Of a stretch of DNA of 64,000 nucleotides, positions 54,115-64,000 are shown one piece after another. The translations under genes and the position numbers were made by a program. The notes below the pieces were generated by a model. It worked only from the letters and a program-made list of their open reading frames with translations, was not told the DNA's origin and made no database searches. The stretch is from Tetrapyrgos nigripes (Eukaryota; Basidiomycota; Agaricomycetes; Agaricales; Campanellaceae). Location of the stretch: assembly GCA_013368315.1 (NCBI GenBank), contig JAACJM010000029.1, positions 580,320-644,319 on the forward strand, in the 5' to 3' direction. Every line of letters starts with the position of its first letter. Position 1 is the first letter of the stretch.

Positions 54115-55652
54115 TGTATCCCTTCCTTTTCCATTCCTTTGTTGTCCATTTTCCCTGTTCTTTCTGTCTTCTCAGTGTTCTCTGGCAACGTTAGTGCACT
54201 GCATGTGCTTAGATGGACAATTTTTGGAGAAATGACCAAGTCCTCTGCAATTATAACAGCTGGGTTTCTCTCTTGTTGGGTTGTTGCCTTGCCAATTTCC
54301 TCCTGCTCCACCTCTGCCTCTGCCTCTGAAATTTCCTTGACCTCTGAATGATGATCCTCCTCAGCTTCCTCTGCTATTTCCTCTACCTTTTCCTCCTCTT
54401 CCTCTAAATCTGCCATGCCCTCTGCCTTGGAAGTTGTCATTGGAGTGGTTCACAGATTCTTGAGATTTGTTGGAACTAGTGAGCTTCTGCACGAATGGCT
54501 GTGATCAACATTTCCAGTGTTAACTTGTTTGGTGATGAGGGCTTTAATGGAGTAGAGGAGATGATGGCTGATTTGAATTGGGAATCAGGGCTAGTTTGTC
54601 CATGATAGCAATGAGATTGTCGAGGTGTTTACCAACTTTAGCTGGGTTGGTACATGTGAGAGAGAAGAGTTGCTTTTCCAAGCTGGCTTCAGTGAGGGGG
54701 TCCTTTGCGTCATAATCCTGCTTTAATGCATCCCACAATTCCTTCGATGTTGGCTTGTTCTTGTAATGCCTAAAAATAGTATCTGGTAGTGTGCCAATGA
54801 TGCCTGCTGTTGTTGATCTGCCACTGATGTGGGTGCTGTAGTTAGATACTTATTGTATCTGATAGATCCTGCTGCCCTCTATACTCTTGTTACCCATGTA
54901 CTCCAATTAGATCTGTCCTTCTCGAGTTTCGTAACTTTATTGAATGCTTTGGTTGCCTTGGACATGTTGTCGTCTGAGTCTGAATCTGAATCAATTGTAT
55001 TGTCTGGTTCAGATGGATCAGGATTGGGATTGGGTGGTGGATTAGGATGTGGTTCTGGATCTGGATTTGAATTGGGATCTTGTGATGGAGGATTCAGTGG
55101 AGGTGGCATTGGGTCTCTTTTCGGTGGCTGTTCTGGGGCTTCTGGTACTGATGATGACGATGGCTGTGGATCTGATGATGTGGAGGGCTGTGGTGCAGCT
55201 TCTCATGGCTGTCCTGGAGGTGGAAATACAAGTGGATTCTTTGGTGGTGGTGCTGTGCATTCTCGATGACCATTGATAAGTGGTTCTTGTCCTCTGTTTA
55301 TGTGTCATCCCCAAGGATTTGGGTTTGCCTTTGGTGGTAATGGGATGGAGTTGTAGCAATTTGGACAGGGATGAGCTGTTTTATTGCACTGATAAAATTC
55401 TTCGCTTTCTATGTCCCAAAAACGATCAATGTAGTCATCGAAATTGTATATGTGTGCCTGATATGCACAATGAAGATCTGGTGCTGGTGGGACATACACT
55501 TGTGGTCTGGGACTGCCTCTCCTAGACTGGTTTCTAGATCCTGACTGTGATCTGATTATCTGTTTGGGGTTGTCGACCCTGGTTGCTGGTGACCCATGCC
55601 TTGAGCTGTAGCGTTGCAAGCTACTAGTCATACAACATTGAGAGCTAGACAA
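54115..55652 (-). pseudogene. Copia Gag with zinc knuckle
   Basis: Starts about 55652 with MSSSQCCMTSSLQRYSSRHG. An Asn/Asp/Pro-rich piece (54879-55109) leads to ATKAFNKVTKLEKDRSNWS and TWVTRV, the start of copia-type Gag. SLEKQLFSLTCTNPAKVGKH and LDNLIAIMDKLALIPNS (54544-54738) are the UBN2-like core. Arg/Gly-rich RGG repeats (GRGGKGRGNSRGS) precede the zinc knuckle CYNCRGLGHFSKNC (about 54210-54265, C-x2-C-x4-H-x4-C intact). Several frameshifts break it. The segment 55653-55687, next to the LTR and containing TTATGGGCCC, is the candidate primer-binding region. Confidence 0.8.
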
Positions 55653-55687
55653 TGAGATATGATTAGGCTAGGGCAGGGCCCATAACC

Positions 55688-56022
55688 TATGAGAATAAAT
55701 GAATATGAGGACACTTGTTAAACAAGCGAGGTGACAAATACTATTGCGGCTCTAGAGGTATAGACAGTAAACTACTAAGTATTTATACTGTTAGCTACTG
55801 TGGCTGCACGAGTCCATAAATATAACACAGTGGAGAAAAGTGGATACTACGATGTAATGTCTGATATCAGTTCAGAGTCAACATGTAAGAAACAATGTAA
55901 GTACAGAGTAGAACAGAAAGTATGTGGTGCATGTGTAGATACAAGTGGATTGTGTATACTAATGAAGTGAGAGAAAGATAAGATCGTTCGTTGTAAGTAT
56001 AGGTTAATACAAAATTCCAACA
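55688..56022 (-). repeat. Copia 5' LTR (right)
   Basis: Same sequence as 47391-47726, with a handful of substitutions (for example AAGCGAGGTGACAAAT versus AAGTGAGGCAATGAAT) and a 1-bp length difference. Followed by ATGTC at 56023-56027. Confidence 0.93.
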
Positions 56023-56027
56023 ATGTC

Positions 56028-56700
56028 TACAGCAGGGTAGCTAGAGTCCATGGGCCTCCAGTGAGTATCTCTCCCCTTCCCATTGCCACTGTGGTTAATG
56101 TTATGGGCTCAGACAACAATTCTGGCTGATGCAAACTATACATTGCCAGCTTTGTTATCTTCTCCATCCCTCCCACTCTCATCATTGTTTGGGACAATAA
56201 GCTCCACCATCTTCATGCCTGCACTAGGGCAGCTAGAGTCCATGGGATCCAGTGAGTATCTCTGCCCTTCCCGTTGCCACTGGCTAACGTTCTGAACAAA
56301 TTACAGGATTTCGGACCCTACTGGTGCTGCAGCTACCAACATTGTTGACAGGTTGATGGGTTTAGTCCTTCATGGTTCTGGTGTGTACATCTCATCCAAG
56401 CTCTTCACTGGAGGAAACAAGCTAATAGCCCCATCTTCCATAGTGCTGTTCTGTTATTCATAATCACATCATTGTCACTAATTGTGTTCTGGAGGGGTTT
56501 TTGATGACGCAGTAAGCAGCCCCAGTCAAGCTCTAGCCTTATACCAACTAACTGATATGGTAGGCTTCAGCAATGTTCGCTCCAACGAGAAGAGGGTTTT
56601 GTAGACTCTGGTGATAGGGGGTGCAGCTATTGGTGCCAAGATGTTATTTTGTTTATGTACTTTATGTAGTTCATCCTGTAACTGTAGTTGAGTCTAAACC
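56028..56700 (+). repeat. Degenerate tandem blocks right of the copia insertion
   Basis: Two blocks in tandem (AGAGTCCATGGG at 56044 and 56229; CCAGTGAGTATCTCT at 56057 and 56250; GGACAATAAGCTCCACC at 56192). They continue the array seen left of the copia (47106-47385). The junction GCTCCACCATCTTCATGCCT..GCAGCTAGAGTCCATGGG at 56200-56240 shows the form without copia, which confirms the insertion site. After 56330 the array fades; no gene seen to 56700. Confidence 0.75.
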
Positions 56701-57278
56701 AATATATGCATTGTATCTCAGTCAAGTAAAACTGAGGAAATGTATGTATGGCCTAGACTCAGGCTGGCCTAGGCACAGGCACCTCAGCATGTGTAATTCC
56801 TCATGATCAGACGTGACACATCATTTGATTTCTGTATTTGGCATATCACAGGAGATGTCTGCAATGATGGTAAACTAGCCCTCAGCATAGAGCCTCAAGG
56901 AACTCAAGGTGTCATCTGCAATGATGTTAAACTAGCTACATCCAAGTCTGGAATGAAGTTAAACTAAGTTGTAGTCTTACATGACAGTGGTAAGTACATT
57001 TTATCCTCCTTTCCTCACTCAATTATAATGGGATCCCTTTGTGCACCAGTTCCTTTCATCAACAATCTCTGGAGCCAACAAAGACACACTTGTCCTGAAG
57101 ATAGGTGAGTAATAGAGCTTGGACAGATAGAACTGAAGAACTTACTAGCTTTTGCTTCCCAGTCCCTCATCATGGTTTCAAGACAACAAAGTGTACGCAA
57201 GCTGTCTGTTAAATGGTAAGTGATATTCTGTGTCTTCCAGAGGCTCTAGTGCTCACCTTCATCCCTCAGCTGGTTTAG
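56701..57278. other. No gene recognised
   Basis: Two runs with the same phrase (GCAATGATG.TAAACTAGC at 56858 and 56916) hint at another short tandem duplication. A plausible intron GTAAGTGA..CCTCAG (57218-57269) leads into the ORF at 57279. Confidence 0.35.
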
Positions 57279-57539
57279 ATGACCCTCCTGTTCATTCCTC
57301 CTGTTAGCGTACTGCTGCCATTCCTTAAATGCCCTGTGAAGGAGAAGCTGCTCGTACACAGAGCTGAAGGTGCATTTGGATGCAACATCACAGTGGTCAC
57401 AGTTGATGTTGAGTGCTCCTTGCCCATCAATAGTGATGTCATGGAACTAATTTCCTACTGGTCCATTGGGACAAATGACAAGCTTGATTTCGCAGTGGAT
57501 CATGAACTGGGCTTGCAATGCCTTGTCCCTCAGGATTAA
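57279..57539 (+). CDS. Hypothetical exon or small ORF
   Basis: 86 codons: LLFIPPVSVLLPFLKCPVKE then GAFGCNITVVTVDVECSLPI and NDKLDFAVDHELGLQCLVPQ, ending at TAA. The upstream intron with a CCTCAG acceptor at 57269 suggests it could be a 3' exon. The family is not recognised. Confidence 0.25.
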   Translation: MTLLFIPPVSVLLPFLKCPVKEKLLVHRAEGAFGCNITVVTVDVECSLPINSDVMELISYWSIGTNDKLDFAVDHELGLQCLVPQD

Positions 57540-57764
57540 AAAGGATGGAGCTCAGGAAGGCTGCATGGTGAGTTGGAGGAAATTGTGAGTGGGGGTGTGG
57601 TATCGGGAGGGTTTGTAGGAATGGGCAACAGAGGTGATGTGTCAATTTGGGGGCATTTCAGATGTATTGTTGAAGATAGTCTGAGCAGGAATTGGACTTT
57701 TATTGATGGCTGTGTTGTAGTATGCATCAACTACCAAATCAAGTACATAGACTAGGGATTAAAT

Positions 57765-57990
57765 GGTGCCTCGTCTTTCCCAGGACAAGTTTGGAGGACA
57801 ATAACTGCATATTGTGTACTCAGGATCCTAGAGATAGGGTTCCAGGAGGTTCCAGGGTAGCAAGTTTTTCCTGGGAGAGACCTTGGTGCCTCGTCTTTCC
57901 CAGGACAAATTTGGAGGACAATAACTGTGTATTGTGGACCCAGATCTTAGAGATAGGGTTCCAGGTCAGCAAGCTTTTCCCAGGAGAGAC
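57765..57990 (+). repeat. 120-bp tandem duplication
   Basis: GGTGCCTCGTCTTTCCCAGG occurs at 57765 and at 57885, exactly 120 bp apart; similarity continues through GGAGGACAATAACTG and AGAGATAGGGTTCCAGG into the second copy to about 57990. The unit length keeps frame. It lies just 5' of the gene at 58.1 kb and its first intron donor GTAAGTCATTTC (58000). Confidence 0.92.
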
Positions 57991-58099
57991 TACCAAATTC
58001 GTAAGTCATTTCAACTTCAACCAAGTTTGACCTCCATCTCACTTGAGAACTACTTTATTGTGTACAGACAGTCCCAATGTAGCTTTGCTCTAAAGGCAA

Positions 58100-59096
58100 T
58101 GCCGACTCTCCTCCACTTCCTACAAATTCCAGAGGACAAAAATGCTTCAAAACCATCCACCAAAATCACCAAAGCCAACCCTAAAACCAAATGTGGTTGT
58201 GGTAGGATGCTAAAGTCTGCCAGAGAAGACGAAGATGTGGAAATGGGTGAGGGACCTTCAGCAGAGCTCAAGGATTCCACATCTCTACAACCCCTCAACG
58301 AAGGCAACAGACAGGCAGAAGACAAGTCTCCAGCTGACAAACACACTCCTGTTTGTGAGGAGTCACCACAGTATCTTAACAAAGGTAATGGACAGGCAGA
58401 CAATGAGCCTCCATGCGACGAACGCACTCCTGTTCATGAGGAGTCACTAAAGGCTACCACCTCCAAGACTACAGAAACCCCTGGTCTTGGTGTTGTCAAT
58501 GGGGAAGACAAGTGTGAGACTCAGCCTGAAAGTCCTCCAGAACCCAATTCAGCAGTTCCACCCTCTATGAAGCATTCAAATGACACACGAAGCCTAAAGA
58601 ATGGCAAACAGATTTATCTCAATGGAGAAGGTGAGCAACTACATTCCAATTTTCTTTTGAAGCACTTCTAATTTGCTGCCAAATAGGCATCACTCCTGAG
58701 AGCATTGACAAAGCTGTACGACTGCTCAAGATTTACGCTGTTGAATCCACATCTGCTGTCTCTGCTATCACTGAGCTCCTCTTCAACACTTTCAAGTCAG
58801 CAGCGACTGAGCTGCCTCTGGAATGGGTTGAAGCCATCAATGAGGTGACCGTAGAGCCAGACAAGGAGCACGATGCTGGTGTAAGGCATCTGATGGCCTA
58901 TCTGCCTACCTTACACAAGCACTGGGCAATGACAACATTGCAGACTCTTCCCAGCCCCAGTTCCAATTTCTACCCTTTCACAGTGTCTTGCTCAGAGACT
59001 CTATCTGCTCCTGAGAGAGGTAGTAATAGCAACACCTCTATGGATCCTACAGACAACCAGGATGGTGAAGAGGAGCAAGATGACAGTAGATGTTGA
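58100..59096 (+). CDS. Hypothetical two-exon acidic protein
   Basis: Exon 1 (58100-58630) starts MPTLLHFLQIPEDKNASKPS, has a CGCG motif (KTKCGCGRMLKSAREDEDVE) and near-duplicate segments EESPQYLNKGNGQADNEP and LNEGNRQAEDKSP, about 41 residues apart. An intron 58631-58686 (GTGAGCAA..AAATAG) joins in frame to exon 2: GITPESIDKAVRLLKIYAVE, LLFNTFKSAATELPLEWVEA, EHDAGVRHLMAYLP, ending at TGA 59096. Upstream, an intron ending TGTACAG at about 58070 may make this a later exon of a longer gene. I do not recognise the family; it is likely soluble and acidic. Exon 2 looks helical. Confidence is moderate because the splice junction keeps frame. Confidence 0.5.
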
Positions 59097-59538
59097 GCTG
59101 GGGAATGAGGATGGCAGCGACAACGATGATTATGCCAAAACAGTTGAGAAGGAGATGAAGATCGCCATGGGCAGGATGTGTAACAGGAAAGCAGTGCTGA
59201 AATGCATGAGAGATGAGGCCACAGGAGATATTGAACACATTATGGATGAGAAGTCAGACACCATGCAGAAGGAGACCAAACAGGCATCTGGGAAGAAAGG
59301 TGAAGAGGAGAATGAATGGGCAGTGATGAAGGGGAAAGGGAAGGGGAAGATGGTTGATGAGGGAGGTTCTGACAAACCTGTCGATTTCATAACTGCAGGT
59401 GATGGTGATGACTCAGAGGAGGAGGAAGACGAGCAGTCAGGAGAGCAGCAGAAGCGAGGCCTGATATCTGCCACAGTAATGGCCAAGTTGTATGCTCACA
59501 GGTCAGCATACAAAGCGAGGCAGAGAGTATATCTGTAG
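59062..59538 (+). CDS. Hypothetical acidic/basic C-terminal ORF
   Basis: 158 open codons in the +1 frame relative to the end of the preceding ORF: KMTVDVELGNEDGSDNDDYA, EMKIAMGRMCNRKAVLKCMR, a Lys/Gly-rich patch (KGKGKGKMVDEGGSDKP), EEEEDEQSGEQQKR and LISATVMAKLYAHRSAYKAR. It probably continues the preceding gene through a short intron (GTAGTAAT..ACCAG, about 59020-59060) or after a frameshift. It stops at 59538; an intron-like GTAAGTCTTT..TTTCCAG follows at 59659-59724. Confidence 0.4.
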   Translation: MVKRSKMTVDVELGNEDGSDNDDYAKTVEKEMKIAMGRMCNRKAVLKCMRDEATGDIEHIMDEKSDTMQKETKQASGKKGEEENEWAVMKGKGKGKMVDEGGSDKPVDFITAGDGDDSEEEEDEQSGEQQKRGLISATVMAKLYAHRSAYKARQRVYL

Positions 59539-59760
59539 AAGCAGCCTATTGAGCTATCGGGGACAGCATCATTGCCTCCTGAGACCCAAACTGGTTCAAC
59601 ATGTACGAAAGTGGTGGACAGTGGAAAATGGCAATAATGGTGACATTCCTGACGATCGTAAGTCTTTTTGATGCTTCTAATTATTTCTTTTTCCTGCTCA
59701 TCACTTAAACATGAAACTTTCCAGAAAACCCTGCTTCCTTCCTGGCTCAGAAATGGGCAG

Positions 59761-60212
59761 TGTCAAGGTTGTTGGTACACTTAATAAAAACCACCCAAGT
59801 CACACAAAGATGAGATCAATTGAGAATAGAGAGATAGATAAAGAGCAAGAGTAAGCTGACTATGCTCTACACTGCGGAGACAAAGTGAACAAACTAAAGG
59901 ACTAGCTAGAATGTCTAGTGGTTTATATAGAAGAGTAATATAGAAGAGTAATGAATAGGTGATAGGAAAAAGATAGGAGAAATAGGAGAAACATAGGAGA
60001 AAGTGGAGAAATGTAGGGGAAAGATAGGATTGATAGGATGGAAGATTGATTGACAGTTATTATAGAGTTTGACAGGTTCTATAAGGTTCAAAGTCAATGA
60101 TATAAAGTTTAAAAGGTTTATCTAGGAAATGCAATAGATGAATGATCAGAAAATGGGTTCAATAATGAAGTAGAAGAAGAAGGAGGACAAAGAACTGTAG
60201 CAGTTCATGACA
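59761..60212 (-). repeat. LTR of gypsy element 1 (LTR-A)
   Basis: Begins TGTCAAGGTTG and ends ATGACA (TG..CA). Homologous to LTR-B at 61835-62329, with shared outer thirds and an indel-rich middle (452 versus 495 bp). On the minus strand it follows the polypurine tract AAAGAGGGGGTAA at 60213-60226, so it is the 3' LTR of element 1. Confidence 0.88.
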
Positions 60213-60226
60213 TTACCCCCTCTTTA

Positions 60227-61834
60227 AGTTGTGCTTTCGCCTGGAGCACACACGTACTTCTCCAAATGTCTTCGAAACTAATTCCCATCGAGCGTACTGT
60301 GAATCCTTCACATATCAGGTTAAGTGGATGATATGCATTTGGGTGTTCTCAATGGAAAGTTTTGATTATCTCCTTCAATTTCGTCAAACCCAAAGCTGGT
60401 TCCCAAATACTGCACTCCTTGCCAATTCTTAGTTGACTTCAAATCCAGAATCACTTCTACGTCATACTCGTTACCTTCTGGCAGTAACTCCACTGGTTCA
60501 CCTGGAAAGTTCACTCCATGAGCTTCAGTTTCTTTGTATGGTGACAGTAATGAAGCATGGAAGACTGGGTGAATTCACCAGGTGTTTGGCAGTTTGAGAC
60601 AATAGTTAACTTTGCCAATTACATCAGTGATATCAAATGGTCCATGACAACGGTTTGCCAACTTAGCTTTCGGCCTTGTTGTTTTCAAATTCTTCCCATC
60701 CAATAGCACCTTCTCTCCAACTTTGAACTTCACCCTTCTTTTACGTGGTCCTTGTTCTGTCTCTTCATCAGCTCTGCAGCAGTCATTAGACTTGCTTTCA
60801 ATTCTTCACGCAATACTTCCAGATTCTGTAGGTGTTCTTCAACTTTTGGTACATGTGACGATGGATTGATCAATGGAAAGAGTGAGGAAGATATCCATGG
60901 AGTAATTCAAAAGGTGATTTTCCAGTGGCTGAGTGGACATGAGTATTATAGCAAAACTTGGCATATGGTAGATATTTGACCCAATCATCTTGACAATAGT
61001 TACAGAAGGTTTGTAAGTATTGTTTGAGTTCTTGATTGAACCTTTTGGTCTCACCATCTGTTTGTGGATGATAAGCCATACTAAGAGCTGAGGTGATACC
61101 TAACTTAGCGTATATCCCTCTCATGACCTGGCTCACAAACTGTGGTCCTCGATCTGATATCATCTTGTCCCATAGACCATACCATTGCCAAGTGTTATTG
61201 AACAAAACATCAATAGTACTGTCACTGTCAATATCTTTTTGGCAGGGAGAAATGACTACTGTCTTTGTCGACCGGTCCACTGTTACATGAATTGCATTGA
61301 AGCCTTCGCATTCTGGAAGATCTGTGATAAAATCAGTGGTGATGGTACCAAAGGGTCGTTCTGGAACGTTGTTTGGAATCAATGGTACATGTGTTGGATG
61401 GTTTTGTGCCTTGGTCAATTGACAGGTAGCGCATCCTTCAACATAATCATGAACAAATACTGACATACCAGGCCACCAAAATTCTCTACTAACTAGTTCA
61501 TAGGTCTTGAACTAGCCTGGGTGTTCCACGGTGAGACTATCGTGATGCATTTTGACTATGTCTCTACATAATTGGTGGTTGTAGGGGATGTAGACTTTGC
61601 CTTGGAATAAAATAATCCCATCTTCATAATACCATTCCTGTAAGTTCTTGACCAGCGAGCATGGACCATTGTTTAAGATAACTTTGAGAGCACTCACAAC
61701 TTCCTTGTCTTTCTTCAGACACTCTTTGATTCGTCTTCTCAATTCAGCATCTCCAATTGCAACCACTGCCCCCGGTCTTGTAGCTCAAATTCTGAAAAAC
61801 TTAGGATCTAGTAACACCCTGTCCTTTTTATCGT
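60227..61834 (-). pseudogene. Chromodomain gypsy element 1: integrase and chromodomain
   Basis: From 61834 leftwards: KDRVLLDPKFFRI, a TGA stop, ATRPGAVVAIGDAELRRRIK, EDGIILFQGKVYIPYNHQLC, SVFVHDYVEGCATCQLTKAQ (zinc finger Cys pair), TITTDFITDLPECEGFNAIH (first Asp), MISDRGPQFVSQVMRGIYAK (second Asp) and SMAYHPQTDGETKRFNQELK (Glu). All three catalytic residues are present. Then the GPF/Y-like tail and a chromodomain trace (PEGNEYDVEVILDLKSTKNW). It is truncated at 61834 by the insertion of element 2. Interior stops include a CAG to TAG change in HPGQFKTYEL near 61513. Confidence 0.88.
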
Positions 61835-62329
61835 TGTCAAGGTTGCTGGTACACTCAAATAACCACTCAAGTCACACAATCAAAGAGCAGATACAAGACG
61901 ATAGATTGAGAAAGAAGGATATGAGTAGAGGAAAAAGAGTAAGCTGACTAGGCTCTACACTGCATAGTAGTAGTACGGAGCAGAGATGAAGTGAACGAAC
62001 TGGGGAATCAGTTACAAGAGATCTTGAGTATATATGAGAAATGTGAAGGGATGGGAAAAGTAAATAAAAATAGAATGGTACCATATGGTTGAGAATGATA
62101 GGAAGATCAGATCAATCAAGTTAAAGATAGGAAGCATGGATATGAGATAAGAAAGATGGGAAGATTGATCAACAGTTAGTATAGAGTTTGACAGGTTTTA
62201 TAAAGTTCAAGGTCAGAAGTATAAGGTGAAGGGTTTATCGAGGAAATGCAATGGATGAATGATCAGAGAAAGGGTTCAATAATAAAGTAGAAAAGGAAGG
62301 AGGACAAAGAACTGTAGCAGTTCGTGACA
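61835..62329 (-). repeat. LTR of gypsy element 2 (LTR-B)
   Basis: TGTCAAGGTTGCTGGTACAC..GTGACA, 495 bp, followed by the same ATTACCCCCTCTTTAAG tract (the reverse of the polypurine tract) as LTR-A. It is the 3' LTR of element 2, and its outer edge (61834) cuts straight into the coding sequence of element 1. Confidence 0.88.
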
Positions 62330-62339
62330 TTACCCCCTC

Positions 62340-64000
62340 TTTAAGCTGTGCTTTTGCCTGGAGCACACGTGTACTTTTCCAAATATCCACAAAACTAATT
62401 CCCATTGACCACACTGCCGATCCTGACCGTATGAGGTTTGGTGGACAATATGCATCTGGATGTTGTTGATGGAAGGTTTCGATCATATCTTTCAACTTTG
62501 TCAACCCGGATGCTGGTTCCCATGAATTTTCTGAGTCTGCATAATCTAACCATTTGACCAAATATTGTACTCCCTGCCGATTCCTTGTTGGTTTCGAATC
62601 CAAGATCGCTTCGACATCATATTCGTTGTCTTCTGGAAGCAATTCAGCTGGTTCTCCTGGGTAGTTTATGCCATGGGCTTCAGTTTCTTTGTATGGTGAT
62701 AGAAGTGAAGCATGAAAGACCGGATGGATCTGCCAGGTGTTTGGCAGTTTGGCAGTTTGAGATGGTAATTAACTGCACTGAATGGGCCATGACGGCAGTT
62801 TGCCAATTTAGCTTTTGGCCTTGTGGTCTTTAAGTTCTTTCCGTCCAGTAGTACTTTATCTTCTACTTTGAATTTTACCCCTTCTTTTACATGATCCATA
62901 TGTTGTCTCTTCATCAGACTTGCTTTCAATTCTTCCTGTAGTGCTTCTAAGTTCTGAAGGCGTTCTTCGACTTTTGGGATGTGTGAGGTAGGGTTGATTG
63001 AAGGAAAGAGTCGGGGGAGGTATCCATGGAGTAATTCGAAGGGTGACTTTCCGGTAGCGGAGTGCACTCGAGTGTTATGGCAAAACTCTGTGTAAGGTAG
63101 ATATTTGACCCAATCGTCTTGTCAATAGTTGCAAAAGGTTTGTAGATACTGTTCGAGCTCTTGGTTGAACCTTTCGGTCTCTCCATCTGTTTGTGGGTGA
63201 TAAGCTGTACTAAGTGCTGAGGTAATACCTAACTTAGTGTATATCCCCTTCATAACCTGACTCGTGAATTGAGGTCCTCTATCCAATATCATCTTATCCC
63301 AAAGACCATAACATCGCCAAGTGTTGTTAAATAGCACATCAATTGTCCTGTCACTGTCAATATCCTTCTGACATGGTGAAATCACTACAGTTTTGGTCAA
63401 TCGGTCTACTGTTATGTGGATTGCATTGAAACCTTCACATTCTGGAAGGTGATAGTACCAAAAGGTCTCTCTGGTGTTTCGTTTGGAATTAATGGTACAT
63501 GTGATGGATGATTTTGTGCCTTGGTTAATTGGCATAATCACAGACAAATACTGACATACTGGGCCACCAGAACTCTCTACTCGTCAGTTCGTAGGTCTTA
63601 AACTGGCCTGGGTGTCCTGCAGTGAGACTATCGTGGTGCATTTTGACTATGTCTCTTCGTAGTTGCTGGTCGTTTGGGACGTAGATCTTTCCTTGAAACA
63701 ATATAATCCCATCTTCATAGTTCCATTCCTGTAAGTTTTTGACCAACGAGTGTGGACCATTATTTAAGATGACCTGTAAGGCACTCATGACTTTGACGTC
63801 TTTCTTTGGGCATTCCTTAATACGTCTTCTCAATTCAACATCCCCTATTGCAACTACTGCTCCTGGTCTCATGGCTCAAATTCTGAAGAATTTGGGGTTG
63901 AGCAATACTCTGTCCTTGTTGTCGTTCTCGACCCCCTCCTTATGATCTGGTCTTCAAGAAAGGGGGTCACTTCATTGAGACTTCTGGGTTTATGGGTTAA
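62340..64000 (-). pseudogene. Chromodomain gypsy element 2: integrase and chromodomain (runs off the edge)
   Basis: From 64000 leftwards: KDRVLLNPKFFRI, a TGA stop, AMRPGAVVAIGDVELRRRIK, EDGIILFQGKIYVPNDQQLR, HHDSLTAGHPGQFKTYELTS, then HLPECEGFNAIHITVDRLTK (the TTDFITD block with the first catalytic Asp is deleted), LDRGPQFTSQVMKGIYTKLG, STAYHPQTDGETERFNQELE and GKSPFELLHGYLPRLFPSIN. The chromodomain is better kept than in element 1: NEYDVEAILDSKPTRNRQGV, QYLVKWLDYADSENSWEPAS. Same family as element 1 by eye. Frameshifts near 63120 and 63540 make it inactive. RT and Gag lie beyond the window. Confidence 0.88.

Larger units (their letters stand above)
47391..56022 (-). mobile_element. Ty1/copia LTR retrotransposon with nested insertions
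   Basis: The LTRs (47391-47726 and 55688-56022) are highly similar and the whole is flanked by ATGTC on both sides (47386-47390 and 56023-56027), a 5-bp target duplication. The coding order on the minus strand is Gag, protease, integrase, RT, RNase H, as in copia. A polypurine tract TTTGAGGAGGAG abuts the left (3') LTR. The element carries a Tc1-like insertion and a 1.6-kb unknown insert, giving 8.6 kb in place of about 5.4 kb. If the TATGAG start is instead TGAG, the duplication is ATGTCTA. Confidence 0.92.

Overview
This window looks like repeat-rich nuclear DNA from a fungus, most likely a mushroom-forming basidiomycete (Agaricomycete). The evidence is the mix of element families: basidiomycete-type Ty3/gypsy and chromodomain gypsy elements, Ty1/copia, a fungal Helitron Rep/helicase, PIF/Harbinger, a KDZ (Kyakuja-Dileera-Zisupton) transposase fragment, and a KOW-motif (Spt5-like) gene of the kind seen in Agaricomycetes. 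The few plausible host genes have introns of about 50-65 bp with GTAAGT/GTGAGT-type donors. I see no bacterial operons, no CRISPR array and no convincing tRNA or rRNA gene. Almost every coding remnant is broken, so this is a transposon graveyard with a few possible host or TE-cargo genes between layers of nested insertions.

Layout. 1-1260: gypsy gag remnant (-). 2.8-11.6 kb: one decayed Helitron Rep/helicase (+) split by two DNA transposons. The first is a 3.55-kb CACTA-like element (4200-7751) with 444-bp terminal inverted repeats (TIRs), whose core is a 2.7-kb array of a 22-bp CpG-rich satellite. The second is a 1.41-kb PIF/Harbinger element (9993-11405) with a TAA target-site duplication (TSD). 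11.6-14.8 kb: a truncated gypsy pol (+), broken by two copies of an unclassified 1.2-kb repeat that I call R1. 14.8-19.3 kb: decayed, low-complexity hypothetical coding sequence. 19.3-26.2 kb: a head-to-head pair of partial R1 copies, a long weakly coding stretch, and a full inverted R1 copy. 27.3-32.6 kb: a divergent pair, with a multi-exon basic/acidic protein gene (-) and a KDZ transposase remnant (+). 33-40.8 kb: a chromodomain gypsy element (-). 41.6-42.5 kb: a 60-bp minisatellite and an intact 158-codon ORF. 43-46.7 kb: the KOW gene (-). 46.9-56.3 kb: a 207-bp hairpin and degenerate tandem blocks, into one of which an LTR-bounded copia element (47391-56022, -) has jumped; the copia in turn carries a Tc1/mariner-like element (48518-50153) and a 1.6-kb unknown insert. 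57-59.6 kb: a hypothetical acidic gene (+). 59.8-64 kb: two related chromodomain gypsy elements (-), one nested in the other.

Relative ages can be read from the nesting. The Harbinger and Tc1-like insertions can be removed in frame, so they landed while the Helitron and copia reading frames were still recognisable. Stops in the gypsy and copia pol genes that I could place against conserved motifs are all TGA, at expected Arg (CGA) or Trp (TGG) codons, which suggests C-to-T decay. The satellite, by contrast, is still packed with CpG, and its commonest variants are CpG transitions. The satellite-bearing CACTA-like element is the most unusual object in the window. I know of no described element built this way, but no database search was possible.
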